From: JBFKMV01 sp041629655
GTDB taxonomy: Bacteria; Acidobacteriota; Polarisedimenticolia; Polarisedimenticolales; Polarisedimenticolaceae
Assembly (NCBI GenBank): GCA_041629655.1
Contig: JBFKMV010000201.1
Location: 1-8,840, forward strand
Length of the DNA stretch: 8,840 bases
Reading direction: 5' to 3'
In this document: one piece after another, positions 1 through 7,118 of the stretch
How the letters are laid out: every line of letters starts with the position of its first letter
Numbering within the stretch: position 1 is the stretch's first letter
Notes under the pieces: generated by a model
The model's database searches: none
What the model saw: the letters and a program-made list of their open reading frames with translations, nothing else
Told to the model about the DNA's origin: nothing
Program-made: the position numbers and the translations under genes

Positions 1-701
1 ATCGCGAAGCCGCGGTTCTCCTCGCCGATCAGCCGGCTCGCCGGAACGCGCACGTCCTCGAAGGCGACCTCGGCGGTGTCCGAGGCGTGCCAGCCCAGCT
101 TGTCCAGCCGGCGGCGCGTGATCCCGGGCGCATCGGCGTCGACGACCAGCAGGCTGAGCCCGCCGGCACCCTCCGCCCCGGTGCGCACGGCCAGCGTGAA
201 GAAATCGCCGTCGGCCCCGTTGGTGATGAAGGTCTTGGCGCCGTTGACGACGTAGCCATCGCCGTCCCGCACCGCCGTGGTGCGAATCGCCGCCACGTCG
301 GAGCCGGTGTCCGGCTCGGTGATCGCCAGTGCGCCGACCTTGCCGCCGGCCACCGAGGGCGCGACGTAGCGGCGCTTCAGCTCCGCCGAGCCGTGACGCA
401 GGATGTGCGGCGTGGCCATGAACTGCTGCACCGACACCGCCGCGCAGAAGCCGCCCATCATCGAGCGCGGCAGCTCCTCCAGGAACGCCACGGCGAAGAA
501 CACGTCGGCCGCGGCCCCGCCGTACTCCTCCGGCGCCAGGATGCCCAGCATCCCCAGCTCGCCCATCCGCGCGAAGATCTCGCGGGGGATCGCGCCCGCC
601 GCTTCCCAATCGGCGGCGTGGGGCGCGACCTCGTCGACGACGAAACGGCGCACCGCCGTCCGGAACGCCTCGTGCTCTTCCCCGAAGTAGACCGAGCGCA
701 T
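1..701 (-). CDS. Acyl-CoA dehydrogenase, C-terminus cut by window edge
   Basis: FAD-dependent acyl-CoA dehydrogenase, the first beta-oxidation step (acyl-CoA to trans-2-enoyl-CoA, electrons to ETF). The 233 visible residues cover the helical N-terminal domain (about 1-120) and the beta-barrel middle domain (about 123-225). The family signature ITEPDTGSD lies at residues 127-135, and a conserved NGAKTFITNG stretch at 153-162 follows. The C-terminal helical domain, where the catalytic glutamate normally sits, lies outside the window, so activity and chain-length class cannot be judged. The ATG at 701 is 9 bp past the stop of the fadJ-like gene and has no convincing Shine-Dalgarno sequence, which suggests translation coupled to the upstream gene. 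It is the third visible gene of the thiolase-fadJ operon. The family call is firm; the substrate (straight-chain, branched or other acyl-CoA) is unknown. Confidence 0.93.
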   Translation of the reverse strand, partial: MRSVYFGEEHEAFRTAVRRFVVDEVAPHAADWEAAGAIPREIFARMGELGMLGILAPEEYGGAAADVFFAVAFLEELPRSMMGGFCAAVSVQQFMATPHILRHGSAELKRRYVAPSVAGGKVGALAITEPDTGSDVAAIRTTAVRDGDGYVVNGAKTFITNGADGDFFTLAVRTGAEGAGGLSLLVVDADAPGITRRRLDKLGWHASDTAEVAFEDVRVPASRLIGEENRGFA

Positions 702-710
702 CGGCGCGGC

Positions 711-2843
711 TCAGTGGAAGCGGCGCCCGGCGTGCGCCATCTCGCGCAGCAGCGGCGCCGGCTCGAAGCGCGGGCCGTGCTCGTCGCGCAGTCGTTGTAG
801 CGTTTCCACGAGCGGGCCGATCCCGGTGGAGTCCACGTAGCGGAACGGCCCGCCGCGGAACGGCGGGAACCCCAGCCCGAGGATCGCGCCCACGTCGCCG
901 TCGGTCGGGCCGGCGATCACCTCTTCCTGGAGACAGTACGCGGCCTCGTTGACCATCAGCAGGCTGACGCGCCGGGCGATCGCCTCGCGGGGAACCGCGC
1001 GGCGCGGCGCGCCGCCGAGCACGCCGTAGACCTCGTCGTTGACCCGCTTCTTGCCGTGCTTGCCGCCCGCGTCGTAACGGTAGAAGCCGCGCCGGTTCTT
1101 GCGCCCGGAGTAGCCCGCGTCGTGGAGGCGCGGGAAGGCGTCCGAGCCGCCCAGGCCGCGGTCGGCGTAGAGCTTGCCGAAGTTGCGCGCCACGTGGGCC
1201 GCGACGTCGATCCCCACCTCGTCCAGCAGCGCCAGCGGACCGACCGGGAACCCGAAGTCGAGCAGCGCCCGGTCGACCTCGTCCACGCGCGCGCCCTCCT
1301 CGACCAGCATCGTCGCCTCGGCGAGGTACGGCGAGAGGATCCGCGAGGTGTAGAAGCCGGGGCCGTCCTTGACCACGACCACGGTCTTGCCCTGCCGGAC
1401 CCCGAAGGCGCGCGCGGTATCCACGGCCCAGTCGGCGGCGCCCGGCGGGACGACCAGCTCCAGCAGCGGCATCCTGGGGACGGGGGAGAAGTAGTGCATG
1501 CCGATCACGCGCTCGGGATGTGCGGCCCCCGCGGCGATCGCGGCGATCGGCAGCGCCGAGGTGTTGGAGGCGAACACCGCGGTCGGCGCGATGTGACGCT
1601 CGGTCGCGGCCAGGATCTTGCGCTTGAGCTCGAGGTCCTCGAACACCGCCTCGACGACAAGGTCCGCGGCGGCCAGCGCGGCGTCGTCCGTGGTCAGGTG
1701 CAGCCGAGCCAGCTGCTGGTCGCGCTGGAACCGCGTCACCGCGCGGGAGCGCACCCGGCGCCGGAGCCCCTCGTGGACGTTGCGCGCGCAGCCGGCCAGC
1801 GCCTCCTCGCCGACGTCCTTGACCACCACGGGCACGTGCCCGAGCGAGATCGACGCAATCCCGCTGCCCATGAATCCGGCGCCGAGAATGCCGAGCCGGC
1901 GCACCGGCCGCGGCTCGGCACCGGGTCGCGGCTTCTTCAGCGCGGTCATCGCCTCGAACAACCCGATCAGGTGCCGGGCCGCGGAGCCGGCCGCGAGCTC
2001 CCCGAACAGCTCCGACTCCTTGGCCAGCCCGGCGTCGTGCCCGCGTGCGTAGCCGGTCCTGACGCACTCCAGGATCGCGGGCGGGGCGGGGTACAGCCCG
2101 CGCGTCTTGGCCGTCACGCCGGCCGCGGCCTTCCGGAACACGATCGGCCGGCCCACCGCGCTCTCCAGCACGCGCGCGAGGAGCGGCCGTTTGCGCCGGC
2201 GCGGCGCGAGCTTCCCCTCGGCCAGCAGCGCCGCGGCGCGGACGGCGGTGTCCGTCAACCCGCCGGGCGAGGTCAGCGCGTCGACGAGCCCCAGCCGGTA
2301 GGCCTGCTGCGCCCGCAGCCGCTTTCCGGTCAGCAGCAGCGGCAGCGCCTGCGCCAGGCCGATCAGCCGCGGCAGGCGCTGGGTGCCCCCGGCGCCGGGC
2401 AGCAATCCCAGCTGCACCTCGGGCAACGCCAGCACCGTCTTCGGATCGTCGGCCGCCAGCCGGTAGTGGCAGGCCAAGGCGACCTCGAGCCCGCCTCCCA
2501 GCGCCGGCCCGTGGATCGCGGCCACGAAGGGTTTGCGGCTGCGCGCGATGCGCTCGAGCAGCCGCTGGCCGTCGCGCGACAGCGCCGAGCCTTCCTCGAC
2601 GTTGCGCACGGCGATCAGCTGCTTGAGGTTCGCCCCGGCGATGAACGTCCCGGGTTTCGCGCTGGCCATCACGCAGGCGCGCAGCGCGGCGTCCGACTCG
2701 ATCTCGTCCAGGATCGGGGCGACCTCCTCGAACAGCTCGCGCGACAGGACGTTCACGGGGCTGTCCGGGGTGTCGAGCAGGACCAGCGCCACCCCGCCGG
2801 GATGCCGCTCCAGCCGCACCGCACTCGCCGTCACGACGCTCAT
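711..2843 (-). CDS. fadJ: FadJ-type enoyl-CoA hydratase / 3-hydroxyacyl-CoA dehydrogenase
   Basis: Bifunctional beta-oxidation protein of 710 residues, close to the usual FadJ/FadB alpha-subunit length. Residues 1-190 form a crotonase domain: an HGPALGGGLE motif ends in catalytic Glu120, and LPEVQLGLLPGAGGTQRLP supplies the second catalytic Glu142. Residues about 315-500 are the NAD-binding dehydrogenase domain, with GAGFMGSG at 321-328, Asp343 at the end of the second strand (NAD preference) and catalytic His450 in HYFSPV. Two C-terminal dehydrogenase helical domains follow, the last containing GLGFPPFRGG. All key catalytic residues are present, so I expect both hydratase and dehydrogenase activity. 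The ATG at 2843 overlaps the thiolase stop by 4 bp (ATGA) and is preceded by GGAGAGGA at 2851-2858. The gene order thiolase then alpha subunit indicates a two-protein trifunctional complex. FadB versus FadJ cannot be settled by eye. Confidence 0.95.
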   Translation of the reverse strand: MSVVTASAVRLERHPGGVALVLLDTPDSPVNVLSRELFEEVAPILDEIESDAALRACVMASAKPGTFIAGANLKQLIAVRNVEEGSALSRDGQRLLERIARSRKPFVAAIHGPALGGGLEVALACHYRLAADDPKTVLALPEVQLGLLPGAGGTQRLPRLIGLAQALPLLLTGKRLRAQQAYRLGLVDALTSPGGLTDTAVRAAALLAEGKLAPRRRKRPLLARVLESAVGRPIVFRKAAAGVTAKTRGLYPAPPAILECVRTGYARGHDAGLAKESELFGELAAGSAARHLIGLFEAMTALKKPRPGAEPRPVRRLGILGAGFMGSGIASISLGHVPVVVKDVGEEALAGCARNVHEGLRRRVRSRAVTRFQRDQQLARLHLTTDDAALAAADLVVEAVFEDLELKRKILAATERHIAPTAVFASNTSALPIAAIAAGAAHPERVIGMHYFSPVPRMPLLELVVPPGAADWAVDTARAFGVRQGKTVVVVKDGPGFYTSRILSPYLAEATMLVEEGARVDEVDRALLDFGFPVGPLALLDEVGIDVAAHVARNFGKLYADRGLGGSDAFPRLHDAGYSGRKNRRGFYRYDAGGKHGKKRVNDEVYGVLGGAPRRAVPREAIARRVSLLMVNEAAYCLQEEVIAGPTDGDVGAILGLGFPPFRGGPFRYVDSTGIGPLVETLQRLRDEHGPRFEPAPLLREMAHAGRRFH

Positions 2844-4156
2844 GATTCCATCCTCTCCAGCACGATCGCGTAGCCGAGCGCCCCGGAGGCGCAGGCGGCG
2901 ATCAGGCCGTAGCGGCCGTTCTCGCGCTCGAGCCGGCGACAGCAGGTCGCGATCAGCCGGCCCCCGGTGGCCCCGAACGGGTGTCCGACCGAGAGCGACC
3001 CGCCCCAGGCGTTCAGCTTCTCGGGGTCGACCGGGCCGACGGGCGTGTCGCGCCCCAGCCGCTCTCGAGAGAACGCGGGGTCGGCGTTGAGCTTCAGCAC
3101 CGCGAGCACCTGGCCGGCGAAGGCCTCGTGCAGCTCGATCACGTCCATCCGATCCAGGGTCAGCCGGGCGCGCTCCAGCGCGCGCGGGATCGCGAACGCC
3201 GGGCCGAGCAGCAGTTCCTCCAGCGGGTCCATCGCGGTCAGCGAGGAGCTCACCACGGCGGCGAGCGGCCGCAGGCCCAGCGCGCGCGCCCGGTCCTCGC
3301 TCATCAGCAGCACGGCCGAGGCGCCGTCGGTGAGGTAGGAGCTGTTGCCGGCGGTGATCGTGCCGAAGCTGCGGTCGAACGCCGGCCTCAGCGCGGCCAG
3401 CTTCTCCAGCGACGTGTCGCCGCGGATCCCGTTGTCCTCGCCGATCGCCTCGAAGCCCGGCGGGACGCGCGCCGGCACGATCTGCTCGGCCAGCCAGCCC
3501 TCGCGCGTCGCGCGCGCGGCGCGGTGGTGCGACTGCATGGCGTAGGCGTCCTGCTCCTCGCGGGTGATCCCCAGTCGCTTGGCCAGCCGCTCGGCGTTCT
3601 GCCCCATCGTCAGCCCGGTCGAGAAGTCGGCGATCGGCGGCACCTCGGGCGCCAGGTCGCGCAGGCGCAGGCCGCGGGCGAGCTTGAGCCAGCCCCCGAT
3701 CCCCCGTACCTTGCGGCCGGCGATCAGCCGCTTGCGCACCGGGCGGCTGACGCGGATCGGGACGTCGGAGAGCGTTTCCGTGCCCCCCGCGACGGCGACG
3801 TCGACCGCACCGGTGGCGATCGCGTTGGCCGCGTCCTGGAACGCGATGTTCGCCGAGACGCAGGCGGCGGTGACCGTGTACGCGGGGCACGACGCCGGGA
3901 TGCCGGCGCCCAGCCCGCACTCCCGGGCCACGTTGCTGGTGTCGGGATCGGCCACGACCGTGCCCATCACCAGCAACTCGATGCTCTCGGGATCGATGGG
4001 GTTGCGGTGCAGCAGGCCGGCCAGCGCCATCCGTCCCAGGTCGTACGCGGTCTGGTCGCGAAACGCGGTACCGGAGCGGAGGAACGGAGTCCGGCAGGCA
4101 TCGATCACGACGACTCGCCGGCCCGCCGTTCCGGGGCCGGCGGCGTGGGCGTCCAT
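2840..4156 (-). CDS. fadI: Acetyl-CoA acyltransferase (FadI / trifunctional beta-subunit type thiolase)
   Basis: Thiolase of 438 residues, matching the roughly 436-residue FadI class and longer than ordinary FadA (about 390). It cleaves 3-ketoacyl-CoA with CoA to acetyl-CoA plus a shortened acyl-CoA. The nucleophilic cysteine is Cys99 in TVTAACVSAN, a context typical of trifunctional-protein beta subunits. The active-site loop is ELHEAF (His343), where many thiolases have NEAF, again as in the trifunctional beta type. His392 sits in SVGHPFGATGGR, and the second cysteine, Cys422, in AACASG. The ATG at 4156 is chosen because GGAGGAA at 4163-4169 lies 6 nt upstream. An in-frame ATG at 4177 would add seven residues but ignores that site. 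This is the first gene of the operon; its stop overlaps the fadJ-like start. The insert around 140-180 is the expected region for membrane or alpha-subunit contact, though that is inferred. Confidence 0.94.
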   Translation of the reverse strand: MDAHAAGPGTAGRRVVVIDACRTPFLRSGTAFRDQTAYDLGRMALAGLLHRNPIDPESIELLVMGTVVADPDTSNVARECGLGAGIPASCPAYTVTAACVSANIAFQDAANAIATGAVDVAVAGGTETLSDVPIRVSRPVRKRLIAGRKVRGIGGWLKLARGLRLRDLAPEVPPIADFSTGLTMGQNAERLAKRLGITREEQDAYAMQSHHRAARATREGWLAEQIVPARVPPGFEAIGEDNGIRGDTSLEKLAALRPAFDRSFGTITAGNSSYLTDGASAVLLMSEDRARALGLRPLAAVVSSSLTAMDPLEELLLGPAFAIPRALERARLTLDRMDVIELHEAFAGQVLAVLKLNADPAFSRERLGRDTPVGPVDPEKLNAWGGSLSVGHPFGATGGRLIATCCRRLERENGRYGLIAACASGALGYAIVLERMES

Positions 4157-4199
4157 GGTAGGTTCCTCCCCGGGCATGGTAGCTCCGGAGGCCCGCTCC
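4157..4199. promoter_or_regulatory. Compact 43-bp divergent intergenic region with both Shine-Dalgarno sites
   Basis: Only 43 bp separate the divergent start codons of the thiolase and the HACL2-like gene. It holds a minus-strand Shine-Dalgarno GGAGGAA (4163-4169) and a plus-strand GGAGG (4187-4191, 8 nt before the ATG). That leaves no room for two complete upstream promoters, so at least one promoter must lie inside the coding sequence of the opposite gene, or the transcripts are nearly leaderless. I see no convincing -35/-10 pair in the gap itself. Confidence 0.6.
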
Positions 4200-5951
4200 A
4201 TGAAAGCGAGCAAGGGGACCGGCGGGGATCGCATCGCCGAGGTACTCGTGGAGCAGGGGGTGCGGTTCCTGTTCACCCTCTGCGGCGGGCATATCTCGCC
4301 GATCCTGGTCGCCGCCAAACAGCGCGGCATCCGCGTCGTCGACGTGCGGCACGAGGCGACCGCCGTCTTCGCCGCCGACGCGGTCGCGCGCCTGACCGGG
4401 GTGCCCGGGGTGGCCGCCGTCACGGCCGGGCCGGGCGTGACCAATGCGATCACGGCGGTCAAGAACGCGCAGCTCGCGCAGACCCCCGTGGTGGTGCTCG
4501 GCGGCGCGACGGCCACGCTGCTCAAGGGGCGCGGCTCGCTCCAGGACATCGACCAGCTCGCGCTGGTGCGGCCCCACGTCAAGCGCGCGGCCTCGGTCGC
4601 GCGGCGCCGCCGGCTGGTTCCCGAGCTGGAGGCCGCGTTTCGCGCGGCGCAGGACGGCGTGCCGGGCCCGACGTTCCTCGAATGCCCGGTGGACCTGCTG
4701 TACGACGAGTCGGTGGTCCGGGGCTGGTACGCCAGCGCGGGCGGCGCGGGGACGGCCGCCGGCCTCGCCGGCCGGGTGCGGGGTTGGTACATCGCGCGCC
4801 ACCTCGACCGCCTGTTCGCCGAGCCGCGGCGGGTGCGGGCGCCGGTTCGCGTGACGCCGCGCGTCCCGCCGCTGTCCGAATCGGACCTCGCTCGGGCGGC
4901 GGGACGGCTCGAAGGCGCGGAGCGGCCGGTGCTGCTGGTGGGCAGCCAGGCGCTGCTGCCCGCCGCCTCCGCCGCCGAGCTGTCCGCGGCGGTGGCCCGG
5001 CTCGGCGTTCCGGCCTACCTGTCCGGAATGGCGCGGGGACTGCTCGGTCGCGCGCACCCGGTGCTGATGCGGCACCGGCGCCGCGAGGCGCTGCGCGAGG
5101 CCGACCTGGTGCTGCTGGCCGGCGTGGCCTGCGATTTCCGCCTGGGCTACGGGCGGCACTTCCGTCGCGACGCCACGCTGATCTCGGCCAACCGCAGCCG
5201 CCACGACCTGACGCTCAACCGGCGGCCCACGCTGGGCCTGCTCGGCGACCCGGCGGAGTTCCTGCGCCGACTGGCCGAACGGGCCTCGACCGATCCGGAG
5301 GGGCGCGCGCCGTGGCTGGCGCGCCTCCGGCAGCGCGACGCGGAGCGCGAGCGGGAGATCGAGTCGCAGTGCCGTCAGCCGACCCCGTTCGTCAACCCGC
5401 TGGCGCTGTGTGCCGCGATCGATCGCGTGATGGACGACGACAGCGTGCTGGTGCTCGACGGCGGCGACTTCGTCGCCTCGTCGTCGTACATCACCTCGCC
5501 GCGCGGCCCGCTGAGCTCGCTCGACCCCGGCCCCTTCGGCACGCTGGGCGTCGGCGCCGGCTTCGCGCTGGGCGCGAAACTGTGCCGGCCCGACGCCGAG
5601 GTATGGCTGCTCTACGGAGACGGATCGGCCGGCTTCAGTCTCGCCGAGTTCGACAGCTTCGTCCGCCACGGGATTCCCGTGATCGCCGTCGTCGGCAACG
5701 ACGCCTGCTGGACCCAGATCGCGCGCGAGCAGCGCAAGATCCTCGACGACGACGTCGGGACGGTGCTGCGCGGCACGCACTATCACCGCGTCGCCGAGGG
5801 CTTCGGGGGCGCCGGGCTGCACATCGAGCGCCCCGGGGAGGTCGAGGACGTGCTGGCGCAGGCGAAGTCGATCGCCCGCGGCGGCACGCCCGTTCTGGTC
5901 AACGCCCGGATCGGCGAGACCGGTTTCCGCGACGGCTCGATCTCGATCTAG
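4200..5951 (+). CDS. ThDP-dependent 2-hydroxyacyl-CoA lyase, ILVBL/HACL2-like
   Basis: ThDP enzyme of 583 residues with the three domains of the acetolactate-synthase superfamily. The Pyr domain is about 5-170, with LCGGHISP at 28-35 and catalytic Glu52 in VRHEAT. The central domain is about 225-360 (GSQALL, GMARGLLGR). The PP domain is about 400-580, with the Mg-ThDP motif running from GDG at 473-475 to VGND at 498-501. Several stretches, including GGDF (421-424), DPGPFGTLGVGAGFALGAK and LCRPDAEVW, match my memory of animal ILVBL/HACL2 far better than biosynthetic IlvB. HACL2 splits 2-hydroxyacyl-CoA into formyl-CoA and a fatty aldehyde one carbon shorter. Unlike human ILVBL there is no N-terminal membrane anchor, so it should be cytosolic. 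The start is fixed by GGAGG 8 nt upstream. It diverges from the beta-oxidation operon, consistent with fatty-acid use. Alternatives are an acyloin-forming or oxalyl-CoA-type lyase; activity is inferred. Confidence 0.85.
   Translation: MKASKGTGGDRIAEVLVEQGVRFLFTLCGGHISPILVAAKQRGIRVVDVRHEATAVFAADAVARLTGVPGVAAVTAGPGVTNAITAVKNAQLAQTPVVVLGGATATLLKGRGSLQDIDQLALVRPHVKRAASVARRRRLVPELEAAFRAAQDGVPGPTFLECPVDLLYDESVVRGWYASAGGAGTAAGLAGRVRGWYIARHLDRLFAEPRRVRAPVRVTPRVPPLSESDLARAAGRLEGAERPVLLVGSQALLPAASAAELSAAVARLGVPAYLSGMARGLLGRAHPVLMRHRRREALREADLVLLAGVACDFRLGYGRHFRRDATLISANRSRHDLTLNRRPTLGLLGDPAEFLRRLAERASTDPEGRAPWLARLRQRDAEREREIESQCRQPTPFVNPLALCAAIDRVMDDDSVLVLDGGDFVASSSYITSPRGPLSSLDPGPFGTLGVGAGFALGAKLCRPDAEVWLLYGDGSAGFSLAEFDSFVRHGIPVIAVVGNDACWTQIAREQRKILDDDVGTVLRGTHYHRVAEGFGGAGLHIERPGEVEDVLAQAKSIARGGTPVLVNARIGETGFRDGSISI
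5948..5951. other. Convergent stop codons sharing CTAG
   Basis: The plus-strand TAG of the HACL2-like gene (5949-5951) and the minus-strand TAG of arsM (5948-5950) lie within one palindromic CTAG. There is no intergenic space, so any terminator for either transcript must lie inside the other gene. Confidence 0.95.
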
Positions 5952-7054
5952 CGCCTCCGGGCCCGGAAGGTGACCGAGTGCAGCTTGCCGCGCAGGTCGT
6001 CGAGCCCGACGCCGGCCTGTCGTAGCCGTCGCACCAGCTCGTCCGGCAGCAGACCCTCGGCGAGGCCCGCGAGGTCCCGCTCCCGGAGCACCTCGAGCCC
6101 CGTCAGACCGGCCCGCCGCACCTGCGAGAAGTACTCCTCGCGCTCCAGCGCGCCCGCCACGCAGCCGACCCAGGCCAGGATGTCGCGCTCGACCGGCCCC
6201 GGCAGCGCTCCCGTGCGAACGATGTCCGAGATCACCAGGCGGCCGCCCGGCCGCAACACACGGGCGATCTCGCGGAACACCTGTCCCTTGTCCGGTACGA
6301 GGTTGATCACGCAGTTGCTGGTCACCGCATCGACCGAACGGTCGGGCAGGGGGAGTCGCTCCAGTCGTCCCAGCCGGAATTCGACCCAGGGTAGATTCGC
6401 CCGCCGCACGTTGCCTCGCGCGCGCTCGATCATCTCGGGTGTCATGTCGACGCCGATGACCTTGCCCTCCGGGCCGACCTGCGGCGCGGCGAGGATCGCG
6501 TCGAGGCCGCCGCCGGACCCCAGGTCGAGCACGGTCTCCCCGGCGCGCAGCCCGAGCAGCTCGACCGGGGCGCCGCAGCCCAGTCCCAGGTTCGCCTCGT
6601 CGGGCACGCGCGCCAGCTCGTCCTCCTCGTAGCCCAGCTCCCGCGCGAGCTGCCGGGTCGTCGAGGTCGCGGCTCCGGTGGGCGAGCAGCCGCAGCCGTC
6701 CGCTCCCCCGACGGCGATCCCCGCGTAGCGCTCGCGCACCCGCTCGACGATCCGCTCCGCCTCCAGGGTCTCGAGGCCGCGCGCCAGCGGCCGCTCCATC
6801 CTGGCGATCACGTCGGCCCCGACGGCCTCGGCGAGGCAGTCGCGTCGCCGCAGGTCGGCGACGATGCCGAGCGTCTTGCGCACGTCCCGCGGAGAGGCGC
6901 CCTCGTCCAGGGCCCGCTTGACCATGCGCTCCGCGCACGGCTCGCACCCCGCCGCGATGACCACCGCGATCGGGACCAGGGTCTCCAGACGCGGCGACGG
7001 CGCGGGGGCCGGCGCCTCCACACATCCACAGCCTGCTTGTTGCGTCGTGCTCAT
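5948..7054 (-). CDS. arsM: Arsenite S-adenosylmethionine methyltransferase with AhpD-like N-terminal region
   Basis: Cytosolic enzyme of 368 residues that methylates As(III) using SAM. The methyltransferase core is about residues 100-368: SAM motif I VLDLGSGGG (175-183), acidic loop GVDMTPEMIERAR, then Cys248 in SNCVINLVPDKG and Cys298 in GCVAGALEREEYF, the two conserved As(III)-binding cysteines of ArsM. Cys121 and Cys123 (GCGCSP) are candidates for the further thiol ligand. Residues about 24-92 are an extra helical region resembling carboxymuconolactone decarboxylase/AhpD, with CEPC at 37-40 followed by an ALDEGASPRDV stretch, but the AhpD histidine three residues after the CxxC is replaced by Met44. 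The extreme N-terminus has CGC (9-11). The start at 7054 is set by AAAGGAGG at 7062-7069, 7 nt upstream; a GTG at 7090 would read through that site and is rejected. The gene follows arsR and its stop overlaps the convergent HACL2-like gene. Confidence 0.92.
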   Translation of the reverse strand: MSTTQQAGCGCVEAPAPAPSPRLETLVPIAVVIAAGCEPCAERMVKRALDEGASPRDVRKTLGIVADLRRRDCLAEAVGADVIARMERPLARGLETLEAERIVERVRERYAGIAVGGADGCGCSPTGAATSTTRQLARELGYEEDELARVPDEANLGLGCGAPVELLGLRAGETVLDLGSGGGLDAILAAPQVGPEGKVIGVDMTPEMIERARGNVRRANLPWVEFRLGRLERLPLPDRSVDAVTSNCVINLVPDKGQVFREIARVLRPGGRLVISDIVRTGALPGPVERDILAWVGCVAGALEREEYFSQVRRAGLTGLEVLRERDLAGLAEGLLPDELVRRLRQAGVGLDDLRGKLHSVTFRARRR

Positions 7055-7061
7055 CGTCGGT

Positions 7062-7069
7062 CCTCCTTT
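7062..7069 (-). promoter_or_regulatory. Strong Shine-Dalgarno site of arsM
   Basis: AAAGGAGG on the minus strand, 7 nt before the ATG at 7054, is a near-perfect anti-16S match and the strongest ribosome site in the window. It decides the arsM start over the in-frame upstream GTG at 7090. Confidence 0.85.
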
Positions 7070-7077
7070 CCTGTAGT

Positions 7078-7118
7078 TGCAAAGTTGCACGATTATCGAA
7101 ATATGAGCCCAAAAAAAA
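7078..7118 (-). promoter_or_regulatory. arsR-arsM gap: AT-rich regulatory stretch with second candidate ArsR site
   Basis: This is the promoter-proximal part of the 64-bp gap, unusually AT-rich for this window. Reading towards arsM it has a T8 run right after the arsR stop (7111-7118), then the motif whose plus-strand form is ATCGAAATA (7095-7103), shared exactly with the arsR promoter. A -10-like GATAAT (7092-7097) overlaps it. A perfect inverted repeat, TGCAA-AG-TTGCA (7078-7089), lies just before the Shine-Dalgarno site. No good -35 is found at the right spacing, so an independent arsM promoter is possible but unproven; read-through from arsR is also likely. Confidence 0.45.

Noticed and set aside
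87..800. Plus-strand open frames opposite the acyl-CoA dehydrogenase
   Set aside because: The minus strand gives a clear acyl-CoA dehydrogenase, including ITEPDTGSD; the plus-strand frames are compositional shadows.
2981..6025. A 1014-codon open frame on the plus strand
   Set aside because: It is antisense to the thiolase and in a shifted frame of the lyase, is rich in Arg/Gly/Ala repeats of low complexity, and has no motifs.
7055..7090. GTG at 7090 as an upstream start for arsM
   Set aside because: It would translate through the near-perfect Shine-Dalgarno site at 7062-7069, and the added residues have no family counterpart.
711..7112. A 2133-codon open frame on the minus strand running through four genes
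   Set aside because: Only its last 710 codons (from the ATG at 2843) have protein-family character. The rest is out of frame with the thiolase, antisense to the lyase and out of frame with arsM; it is an artefact of few stops in GC-rich DNA.
7111..7118. T8 run after the arsR stop (minus strand) as an intrinsic terminator
   Set aside because: No stable GC hairpin precedes the run; only a poor GCC/GGC pairing across it is possible. Transcription probably continues into arsM.
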